Shown: positions 56,390 to 64,000 of the stretch, piece by piece
Position numbering within the stretch: the first letter of the stretch is position 1
Layout: every line of letters starts with the position of its first letter
NCBI GenBank assembly: GCA_017591395.1
Contig: WEDG01001497.1
Coordinates: 328,610 to 392,609, forward strand
Origin: Schistocephalus solidus
Lineage: Eukaryota > Platyhelminthes > Cestoda > Diphyllobothriidea > Diphyllobothriidae
DNA length: 64,000 bases
Direction of reading: 5' to 3'
Notes under the pieces: generated by a model
Database searches by the model: none
Seen by the model: only the letters and a program-made list of their open reading frames with translations
Told to the model about the DNA's origin: nothing
Made by a program: the position numbers and the translations under genes

Positions 56390-56975
56390 AATTTGCTGAT
56401 CATAAAACCTGTCGATATGGCCCCGTGGTTAGAGGCATCCATAGTCCATCCTATAGGATTTTACAGCTCAGGCTCGAAATTAGGTCATGGACCAATTTTT
56501 CGTGGCAATAAATTTAAGGCACCTGCTTTTTGCATACTTATGGGGGTACAGAGCAAATGCGATTGATGTTAACGGAAAGTCGGTAATGATATTCGAGAAT
56601 ATGACTATATGAGGATGTGAAAAAGGATATAAGAATATAAGGATATAACGACTCAGCCTTTGGTTTGAGACCCTTCCGTGATTGAGAGCAGATGCAGGGA
56701 ATACACATCCGGAGTGAGTTTTGGAAATGAGCGAAGATCGATGTTTAGACTTCTAGCTGAGCTTAATTCTGGGGCAGGGAAGAATCCACAGCAGTGGCCT
56801 TTTTTTAAGCCTCTGAATCTTTACCCCCAAGTCGCAATTTTCGAACTCTGGGGAATATAAAGATAATTTTTTTAATAATTTCCAAGCACCGTGTCTTCTA
56901 AACCAAAGAGGAGACTTAAAACTCATAGGCTCAAAGGATTTGAAATTCGAAACAAATTTCAAACGATGCACCGAT
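56390..56975 (+). repeat. tRNA-derived SINE-like repeat, about 585 bp (copy 2)
   Basis: The head is ATATGGCCCCGTGGTTAGAGGC with an A-box-like start, then a B-box relic GGCTCGAAATT about 45 nt later, as in tRNA-derived SINEs. The body matches 44905-45480 inverted (GGTCATGGACCAATTTTTCG, AAGGCACCTGC, TCAGCCTTTGGTTTGAG). The end is a hairpin, TTTGAAATT...AATTTCAAA. Lack of an A-rich tail is odd for a SINE. Confidence 0.6.
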
Positions 56976-57368
56976 ATTTTGAAATATCATAAACCAATAA
57001 GGTCGTTAACTAGTCTAGCTAAATTCAAGCGAAGACTGCACATTTACCTTAACACTGATTCTATTAACCTTTTATATTCCTCATCTTTTCCAAGCAGCAT
57101 TCTCCATGACTCGGAAAAAGGACCATCAAGGATTTCAGAGGCCTTCTTGAAACTATTTTTCTCTACCTCGAGTCATTTATGAACAATGATATCTACTTAT
57201 ACCATAAGTAGTTCAAACGATAAAAGTCCTTTGGGTGTACACAGTCTAAAATGCTCCCGTTTCTTTCGATACTAACCATTATCGGAATTCAATTATGGAT
57301 CCTTTGATTTATAATTGGTTAGCGCCGGGAAGGCACCGTCGAAACAAGCATTAGTAAAGAAATATAAT

Positions 57369-57862
57369 CTGGAATAAACTACCCCGAAGTATTAAAATTC
57401 AGCAAAACTATCCTTTGTTTACGAGAGCTGTCACTAGTTTTCTACATTCAGGACACCTTCCACGAATTTTGGGTGCTGATTCTCTGGAAGCTCTCTTCCG
57501 TTCTGATGGCGTCCACGGACTCTGAATCCTATGCCGGACTTCATGCTGAAGGCAATATTGCTGGCTCTGCAGTCCGTAATCGGGTTATTCCTCAGTCTAC
57601 AGCTAGCAGCCGCTCGCCGGCATACTTGCTGCTAGTACAGAAGACCAGATCCACAACACCGAAAGGAGAAGTACTACACCGTGCACCTGTGTCAACACTT
57701 CCCTGTCCTAAACTTTAATCTGTTCAACAAGCTGCAGTTTTTTCTCCCGAAAATACTTTAAAGAACGATCAGGAGTTTTTTTCACTGTCAGCTTGACCCC
57801 CTACTGTATAAATCCCTTTTGACCTTGCCTGTAAACTGGCAATAAATAAATAAATAAATAAA
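57369..57862 (+). mobile_element. B1 LINE 3' end inserted in A
   Basis: Starts mid-RT (TCTGGAATAAACTACCCCGAAG, the WNKL-type motif) and runs through the C-terminus and 3' UTR to a clean tail of six TAAA units. A-family sequence on both sides joins as GAAATATAA and ATTATGACA, the continuous A reading. Confidence 0.75.
57728..57798 (+). promoter_or_regulatory. ENE-like 3' UTR hairpin (B1 copy, extended lower stem)
   Basis: AAGCTGCAGTTTTTTCTCCCGA ... TCAGGAG, T-run, CACTGTCAGCTT. The lower stem AAGCTG-CAGT pairs with ACTG-(T)-CAGCTT, ten pairs with one bulge. The upper stem has one C-A mismatch. The tail starts about 40 nt downstream. Confidence 0.65.
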
Positions 57863-57977
57863 TAATTATGACAATTTTTGCAGACAAAATATACAAATAT
57901 TTAATAATGGACGCAAAACTTGTAATTTACGGCAACAGTTAACGAGGATTTTAAATTAATTTTGAAATAGAAAATAG

Positions 57978-58058
57978 ACAGTGAAAAACTACCCTGAAAC
58001 TGGAGGCAGAGTTCAATAGGCATCCATTTTCAAAAAGAGGGTAAGAGAAAAAAACTGC
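57978..58058 (-). promoter_or_regulatory. Degenerate ENE-like hairpin (A copy)
   Basis: In the transcript sense: GCAGTTTTTTTCTCTTACCCTC ... CAGGGTAGTTTTTCACTG. The usual CTCCTACC pairing is replaced by TACCCT/AGGGTA. The lower stem GCAGT/ACTG persists. Confidence 0.45.
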
Positions 58059-59301
58059 TCAGGAAAAAAGGTAAGGGGGTATAGTAGGCTAATACTACAG
58101 CAGCATTTCAGAATGAGATAATGAAACTTCAACATTGATCGTTCTTGATCACTTAGGCGCATGAAGCAAAATCTTGCGAAAAGGCGTCAGTGCACTTGAG
58201 GCATCCGCCTCTAAGGATTCAGAGTTGAATTATGAGGATGTTAAGTATCCAACGAAACGGGAGCATTTAAGAATGTGGATATCTAATTGACTTCATATTT
58301 TGAATGATTGGTGGTATAAGGAGACATCATGTTTCCTGCGGACTCGAGGTGGAGAAAAATAGTTTCAAAAAGATCACTGAAATTCCCGATGGTCTTTCTT
58401 TGAGTCATAGAGAAAGCTGCTCGAAAAAGATAAGGAAAATGAAAGGTTAATAGAATTAATTTTAAGATAAATGTGCAGTTTTCGTTTGAATGCAAATAGA
58501 CTAGTTCACAACGTAATGTCGATTGGCAAGTTATTCCAAAGAAAGCTATACCTAGAAGCAGAATATAGAGCGTTTACATGCGAAGGATGCAGGAGGAGGT
58601 ATAATTAGTGGGGAATTTCTTAGGTTATATGGAAGACTAACAGGAGTAATGACAGAAATCTTGGGGTCATTTGAGTTATAATAAGGGTGAAAAAGGAGAC
58701 AAAAGTCTACTTAAAGTTTCCAGCTTCGTCAGCAGGAATCTAGTTGAGTAGGAAGAATTTTAAGGAATAGGATACAGGAGTATTTTGTGAAATGCTTTTG
58801 GACACTGAAATTTTGAACGGCTAGAATTGTTTATTAAAACAAAGAAAGGGCAGAAAAATTCAAGAATGGGAAGCACAACCATACGACAGATTCTTACTTT
58901 AATTTCAGGAAGGTAGACATTATAAGAAATATATCCGCAAATCTAAGCAGCTTTGGCCGTAATTCTATTGGCATGAGACGAATGATCTATTTTATTGGTG
59001 TAACTAAAGCCAAAGTCCTTGATGGAAGAACATTCAGACATAGGACAGCCTTAAAAAATAACAGGTTGTGGCAGCATTACAGGCGCAAAACACTTGCAGT
59101 GACACTTAGAAGGTGAGAATTCTATTAGCCATGCGACACTCCATGTGGAGATGCTGTGACCTCACGTCTACTGACGCCTTTTTAGAGATTTTGCTTCATG
59201 TGGGTTAGGGATCAAGAACGAACCATGTCGATGTTTCGTTAGCTTATTCTTAAATTTTGCGGCACTATTAGCCTACTCTATCCCTAACCATATTTTCCTA
59301 A

Positions 59302-59389
59302 GCAGTTTTATTTTACTCCTGCCCTCTTTTTTTGAAAACGGAGGCCTATTGAACTTTGACTCTTGTTCAAGGCAGGAGTTTTTTCACTG
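59302..59389 (+). promoter_or_regulatory. ENE-like 3' UTR hairpin (A copy with compensatory pair)
   Basis: Arms: GCAGTTTTATTTTACTCCTGCC and GGCAGGAGTTTTTTCACTG. The upper stem is CTCCTGCC/GGCAGGAG. Compared with CTCCTACC/GGTAGGAG in the other A copies, one A-U pair has become G-C by changes on both sides. Confidence 0.6.
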
Positions 59390-59574
59390 TCTTTTTTCTG
59401 GTTCACAATTTATTTCAAAACATCGCTAACTATTGCCCTAATAGGAAAGGTTATGCCTCCATTATTACATATTTGCAGATCTTATCTGTAAACTGTCATA
59501 ATTTTATTTCGGTAAAAATGTTTGTTTCGACAGTGCCGCAAACAAATTAAATATTCTAAATATAAATCATACTG

Positions 59575-60529
59575 TTCCCATATGTTGACCCTTTTAATCA
59601 GAAGTTTGACCAGTACAGCCATGTGTACCCCCATGACATCAGTAAATAACACATTTCCCCAAGATATACACATAATTTGTTTAAGTTTTATTAAACATTC
59701 TACTCCCTATTTTGAGTAATATTATTTTGTAATTGTTTCATCTGATAGCCTGTAGAATGATGGAAAGATAACCCACTGTCCAACGTTCCTTAATAGTCGG
59801 CAGAACCAGATCACCGTACAGTATGGTCTACCGCCTGAACAGCTAACCACTGCAAGAGGTGAATGACCAGAAAATGTTGGGTGTATGGATCACAAATTCC
59901 TCTAAGCCATTGCTCCACTGCTCAAAAATGTCAAAATTAGCGATTTCAGTTCTATACATAGCCAAACGTGCGTTCCACTCCTTCGATGAAGACTGTTTCT
60001 CAAAGGTCTTCCGAACTTAAGTGCGACAAAAACTGCAGCTCTGCCATCCATGCATGGTGACCCTGGATCGCTAAGGACCAGATCGTTCTCGAAAAAGTTC
60101 AATCTGCGTTTTAGTTACCTTTAAAAATCGGAAAGGGATCACTAATCTACGAAAATCCAATAAGCTATTCTCAAACTTCTCTCTTTTGGTTACAGACAAC
60201 CACAGGGCGAAGTTATGCAAAATTTGGCATCCTTATGATCACCACTCGCTGCCTTATACCAGGAGAATTTCTTTGAGCTAGCAACCACACTCTAATCTTC
60301 AAGTCACCCATCCAAGTTAAGGTTAATGGTACCAGGCTGGAGAAAATGGCAGATATCTTCACCAGAGGCGTTAAAGTTTGAAATCGCCTTGCCAGAGGAT
60401 ATTGTTATGTCTGCATCCGTGGAAGCCTTAAAAACGGAACTGGATGAGCATTGTTGCACGCACTACGATGCTCTTCTGACTGCAGCCATCCTGATGCAAT
60501 TTGTTATTGTTTATCCATATCACTTGTAA
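59575..60529 (+). pseudogene. C-family RT fragments (plus strand)
   Basis: The piece at 59581-59790 is the C 3' UTR (ACTCCCTATTTTGAGTAAT, ACCCACTGTCCAACGT; compare 23480-23580 inverted). Then 59850-60529 reads KMLGVWITNSSKPLLHCSK, LYIAKRAFHSFDEDCFSKVFRT and, in the frame 60326-60529, ALPEDIVMSASVEALKTELDEH. Both belong to the CR1-type thumb and C-terminus. Order (3' UTR before thumb) shows two separate fragments. Confidence 0.6.
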
Positions 60530-60670
60530 ACTTTCAGTAACGTTTACATATATAAATTATTGATGTCCCCTTTGCGCACATTCCCATTGTTGTTCATCAT
60601 ACAACCTACCGCGACCAGAACTACATTAGCTGCATCGTACGTTTTGCTTACGGTACCTAGCACTGGCATG

Positions 60671-61158
60671 TAGTGTAAACCAGCCAAAATTGCTTAGAAC
60701 CAAGGTAAATAATTTAATGGTTAGTGGGGAAATCGTGATCAAAACTACGAAACGACAAGGGACGGTAAAAACTGTTAGAGGATTGTCAGATTCAGACTCA
60801 CAAACACGCAGTTTCAAGATAGCAAGTGTTGTTGAGGATTGTAATGAACTCTGAACTAGATCCAGAAAGCTATACATCAAGGATGATGAACAGAGTCAGG
60901 AGTTCAATTGAGACGCCGTTCGGAAGAATGCAATCGAGAAATGAAGATCGATCACGTACAATTGACTGCAAGTAATTGAGAGAGATCATTACAATCAAGA
61001 GAGAAGCATGACAGTGACAGCAGCGAAAAACAGAAGACGTCCAACATGCCGGTTGAAGCTGGCTGTTGGCTTTTATTAAGCACATTAAAACAAGCGTACA
61101 TAAATATTCAGGTGAAATAGAAAGATAAAAACATGTTGATTGTACAAATACCTCCACA
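60671..61158 (-). repeat. Probable 3' LTR of the Ty3/gypsy element
   Basis: In the minus direction a purine-rich GGTAGGGGAG (61161-61170), a likely polypurine tract, precedes TGTGGAGGTATTTG at 61158. The stretch contains CTTAATAAAAGCC (a polyadenylation signal, near 61080). A plausible end ...TTTACACTACA lies at about 60671, giving TGT...ACA ends and about 490 bp. The second LTR is off the window, so the right border is solid but the left border is a guess. Confidence 0.5.
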
Positions 61159-61220
61159 ACTCCCCTACCAGAGCGTTTGTTGTACAAAAAAAAACGCTTG
61201 ATGAAAAAAAGGCAAAAAAA

Positions 61221-62300
61221 TTATACAACAAAGTCCGTAAGATTGGCAGGAAAATGGATATGTCTACCAAAACGAGAGGAAATGCGTTGTGGTAAAGAAG
61301 GAGAAGCAAAACGTGTGGGTAGGGTGGTCGAGTGTGAAGATTGAGTGAAATAGACCAACATAGGTGGAATGGGTGGTGACGGTGCGGAGGAATTGGACGG
61401 AGCAACAGGCGGTGGGATGCACTCAAGATAAGCTGGCTTGAGTCTGTCGATGGAGACTGTGCCAGTCTTCTCAGCCTTTTGTATGACATAATACTTGTCC
61501 ATCCGTTGAAGCACCTTGTATATGCCATCATAAGGGGAACAAAGAGGCGTGCGAACTGCGTGGTGCCGGACGAAGACGAATGGAGTCGATTTAAGGTCGT
61601 CTGGCACAAAAACGCGTTTGGATGTTAGGCGAGTGGGCCTTGGATGCAGTTGAGCCATGCACTGTTTCATTTGTTGAACGAAAGCATTAGACAAGCTAGT
61701 GTCTACGGTAGAAGACTGCACAAATTCGCCGGCCACGCGGAGAGTCGTACCGTATACAAGTTCTGCCGTAGTACATTGAATGTCCTCTTTGACAGCTGAT
61801 CGAATTTCCAAAAAGACGAGGAGTAAGTTGTCACTCCACGCAGTTTTGTCTGATTGAGACATCAGTGCTGTCTTCAGTTGACGATGCAGGCATTCCACGA
61901 GGCCGTTAGAGGCAGGGTGATATGCCGTTGTCGTGATGTGTGCCCACCCGAGAAGTTTAGTGAACTCGCGGAAGAGACTAGATTGAAACTGGCTTCCGCG
62001 GTCAGTGGTAATGGTGGCTGGCACACCAAAATTGGCAATCCAGTGATGCAGGAAGACCATGGCAATATTTGCTGCCAAGGTATCCGATATCGGAATTGCA
62101 ATTGGCCATTGTGTGAAACGGTCGACTGCTGTGAAAATATGTGTGTGCCCAGATGAAGGTGGTAACGGCCCAACTAAGTCTAAGTGAACGTGATGGAATC
62201 GAACGTCTGGAACGGCAAATGTGTTTGGTGGGGGAAAAGATATGGCAATGCACTTTGTTTTTCTGGCAACTCAAACATTGCCTTGAGTTCAAAGAGCAAT
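61221..62300 (-). pseudogene. Ty3/gypsy integrase
   Basis: The integrase inserts retrotransposon DNA. Seen: CLSCQKNKVH, the CC half of the HHCC zinc finger, near 62290-62255. After a one-base shift come VRFHHVHLDLVGPLPPSSG (first catalytic Asp), TTDRGSQF (second Asp) and HPASNGLVECLHRQLK (catalytic Glu); the last two are separated by exactly 35 residues. The C-terminal region has a GPY-like piece SPYDGIYKVL, then a Pro/Ser-rich tail ending at the stop near 61221. The reading is open from about 62225 to 61221, the longest undamaged part of the element. It extends upstream beyond the first Met-like codon because it is part of a polyprotein. Confidence 0.85.
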
Positions 62301-62850
62301 GTCAGAGTTCATCTTCGGCCAGACAAGCGAGCAGCAATTAGTTTGTGACCCGTGCGGATGCCAGGATGCGACAGAGCAGTGCCAAATGGTCAAACACTAC
62401 CTTACGATAGGATAATGGAACAACAAATCGGGGAGTGCCTGTAGAGCAGTCACATAAAATTGTACCTGGTGATGCTGGAAGTGGTGCAGCTGCAGAGTAC
62501 TAGATGTACTCAGATCAGCAATGGACTCGTCCTTTTAGTTGTAGGTCTGCAAGCTTCGCCAGGTCAAAGTTGGATGACAAGGTGTTGATGTCCGGTCTCG
62601 ATAATGCATCAGCAACGACATTGTCGCTGCTTTGGACGTAGCGGATATTAGCAGTCAACTGCGAGATATAGTCAAGGTGACGCACTTCTCTGGGCGAGTA
62701 CTTATCTGGTTCGGCCTTGAGGGCATAAGTAAGAGGTTTATGGTTGGTATGAACCCGAAAATCTCTTTACTCTAAAAGGTGGCGAAAATGACGAAAAGCC
62801 AGGAGCTCGCGAGGGAAAGTATTGTAGCAAGTCTTCGCCGGTTGTAGCTT
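62301..62850 (-). pseudogene. RNase H C-terminal half and linker of gypsy pol
   Basis: Reads FRHFRHLLE-stop-RDFRVHTNHKPLTYALKAEPDKYSPREVRHLDYISQL, then NVVADALSRPDINTL. These are the classic gypsy RNase H words (TDHKPL, R-L-YISQ, NVVADALSR). A TAA stop interrupts it near 62772. Beyond it the linker to integrase is fragmentary. Confidence 0.75.
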
Positions 62851-62853
62851 CTG

Positions 62854-63942
62854 TTAAAAGAAAGCCAATGGCTGCAACTGCTTATTCACCTGTTGATGTA
62901 AGACTGCGCTGACAGCACTGTTGGAAGCGTCAGTGGTCAAAATTAACTGCGTAGAAGTGTCAGAGTTGAGGTTGTGCAGCATGGTTGCATCAGTGAGGGT
63001 CTTCTTGGCTACCTCAAAAGCTGAGTGAGCGACCGGTGAAAGTTCAATCGGTTTGGCTTTCAACTTCAAAAGATAAGTCAAGGGAGCCAGTATTGCGGCA
63101 CAGTTGGGAATGAAACGTCGGTAGTAATTGATAAGTCCAATGAAACGTCGCAGTTGTGTGAGGGTCTTTGGAGACGGAAAAGATAAAACGCTTTGCACCT
63201 TCTCTGAAAGTGGTGTGATTCCACGCTGATCGACGTGATGACCCAGGAAATCAAGAGAAGGAACGCCAAAAAGGCATTTGTTGACGTTTAATTGCAAACC
63301 ATGTTGCTGGAAACGATCTAACATTTGGCACAAGTGCGAGGCATGTTCCGCTGGCGAAGAGCTTGTGAGGGAGTATGTCGTCGATAGAGATAAACGTTAA
63401 CAAAAAGACTGCGCAAGACCTCATCAATAAAACCGTTGGAAGGATTAGGGTGGCGTTACGCAAACCCGAAAGGCATGCGGAGAAATTCGAACGAGCCAAA
63501 AAGGCGTTGTAATGGTGGTCTTGGGAGGGTGTCATCATCAGCGACTGGTATCTGATGATATGCTCTCACGAGGTCTATCTTGGAGAAAAAGTCTTTCCGG
63601 CCAACATGTGAGAAAAAAATCGTGAATATGAGGAATGGGGTACCGATCGGGGACAGTTGCTCTATTCAAAGCACGATAATCCCCACATGGCCTGCAATAA
63701 TCGGCCGATTTCTTGGGGACCATGTGCAGTGGAGAGGCCCATTGGTTGGAAGAAGGGCGAATAATCCCACAATTAAGCATGTGTTCGAACTCAATTCTAT
63801 CCACCCGCAGCTTTTTCTGGATGATAGCCTGCGTGGATGGGCATGAACGGGGTGCCCTGTGGTAACTATGATGATGCTTTAACGGCGTGCTGAACTTTTT
63901 CGGCAAACGAGCCAGGTTAAGCTTAGACGGATAATCCTTCAA
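62854..63942 (-). pseudogene. Ty3/gypsy reverse transcriptase and RNase H start
   Basis: Frame 63942-63538: [61 protein letters not shown] (RT motifs 1-2). Frame 63538-63251: FISIDDIL at the catalytic YxDD position (Asp-Asp kept, Tyr changed). Frame 63333-62854: FQQHGLQLNVNKCLFGVPSLDFLGHHVDQRGI, LRRFIGLINYYRRFIPNCA, then LILTTDASNSAVSAVL, which opens RNase H with its Asp. Three frames are needed to read it, so it is frameshifted at least twice. Confidence 0.85.
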
Positions 63943-64000
63943 AATGTGTCAGCAAATGGCGAGCTTGGAATGGTTAAGTGTATGGCGATTGAAGGTTCAG

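Larger units (their letters stand above)
57304..59149 (-). mobile_element. A-family LINE 3' part inserted in another A copy
   Basis: The tail side (TGATTTATAATTGGTTAGCGCCGGG) starts at 57304. The element is interrupted at 57369-57863 by a B1 copy and then continues through a degenerate hairpin (57978-58058), the 3' UTR and the RT thumb to about 59149. The host plus-strand A copy stops at GGATCCT and resumes at GATGCTG. Confidence 0.7.
34965..59560 (+). mobile_element. A-family LINE stretched over about 24.6 kb by nested insertions
   Basis: Segments at 34965-35755, 37320-38091, 56993-57303 and 59150 to about 59560 all belong to family A, plus strand, in the correct order. At each gap the element stops and resumes at the next base of the A consensus. 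At 35755/37320 it is LFL then the following codons of motif B. At 38091/56993 it is TTGCCAATT then AATAAGGTCGTTAAC. At 57303/59150 it is GGATCCT then GATGCTG. The parts cover ORF1 tail (ITDGKLANTSAST), EEP start, RT palm (IVSGVLQ-TVLGPLLF), thumb, C-terminus and 3' UTR with hairpin. An internal deletion removes most of the EEP near 35500. One original copy is inferred; unrelated fragments meeting by chance at three exact points is unlikely. Confidence 0.6.
60671..64000 (-). mobile_element. Ty3/gypsy LTR retrotransposon, CsRn1-like, partial
   Basis: In the minus direction: RT (64000-62854), RNase H (about 63050-62580), integrase (62300-61221) and LTR. The order RT, RNase H, IN is that of Ty3/gypsy. 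The RT words [23 protein letters not shown] resemble the CsRn1 group of flatworms (established clade; assignment from memory). Gag, protease and the 5' LTR would lie beyond base 64000. Frameshifts near 63420 and 62230 and a stop near 62772 make it defective. Confidence 0.8.

Noticed and set aside
61085..61609. 174-residue minus-strand frame overlapping the integrase end and LTR
   Set aside because: Shifted reading of the integrase tail and LTR; the integrase frame explains the region.
1..64000. CRISPR array, prokaryotic operon, integron or phage
   Set aside because: No regularly spaced repeats, ribosome binding sites or gene clusters; introns, SINEs and LINEs show eukaryotic DNA.

Overview
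Kind of genome. This is eukaryotic, repeat-dominated DNA. It has a spliced host gene fragment, tRNA-derived SINEs, many decayed non-LTR retrotransposons (LINEs) and one Ty3/gypsy element, and no operon, prokaryotic or CRISPR signal. The reverse transcriptase remnant at 5569-6959 closely resembles a family I associate with diphyllobothriidean tapeworms (Spirometra/Schistocephalus type). The gypsy pol resembles the flatworm CsRn1 group. A cestode, or at least a flatworm, is the best guess, made from memory and not from a search.

Layout. 1-4500 (minus strand): two exons of a syntaxin-6-like SNARE gene with a 3.1-kb intron. The exon phases match and a strong 3' splice or trans-splice acceptor sits 6 nt before the ATG. 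5569-6959 (plus): a broken RT with a tRNA-derived insert. 7.2-10.3 kb: nothing recognised. 10.3-13.9 kb: LINE scraps, a diverged tandem duplication, a second tRNA-like SINE and an ORF1-like remnant. 14-60.5 kb: almost solid LINE-in-LINE DNA. 60.7-64 kb (minus): integrase, RNase H and RT of a Ty3/gypsy element with a probable 3' LTR; the element runs off the right edge.

LINE families, with working names used below. A (about 5.1 kb: ORF1 region, EEP endonuclease, RT, TAAA-type tail). A2, a relative of A with the same ORF1 domain. B1 and B2 (EEP plus RT; TAAA- and TTA-type tails). C, D and E (CR1-like RTs; C and D end in CTGAA- or ACTGA-type repeats). Essentially all copies are broken by stops, frameshifts, 5' truncation or later insertions. 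By following where one copy stops and resumes at the next base, the nesting can be read. One plus-strand A copy appears stretched from about 34.97 to 59.55 kb by insertions that themselves carry insertions. Another (30.3-34.8 kb) carries C, which carries A2.

Most interesting signal. The 3' UTRs of A, A2, B1 and B2 share a hairpin: CAGT, a T-run, CTCCT plus variable stem, loop, matching stem plus AGGAG, a T-run, CACTG. As RNA this gives a lower stem, an internal loop with U-runs on both sides and an upper stem, shortly upstream of the A-rich 3' tail. That is the architecture of ENE (triple-helix, poly(A)-clamping) RNA stability elements. There are 14 copies or partial copies plus one half-copy, including one compensatory pair change and one G-U change that is paired only in the transcript sense. 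I know ENEs as established for some viral and cellular nuclear RNAs and for plant and fungal transposons; I do not know of them in flatworm LINEs.
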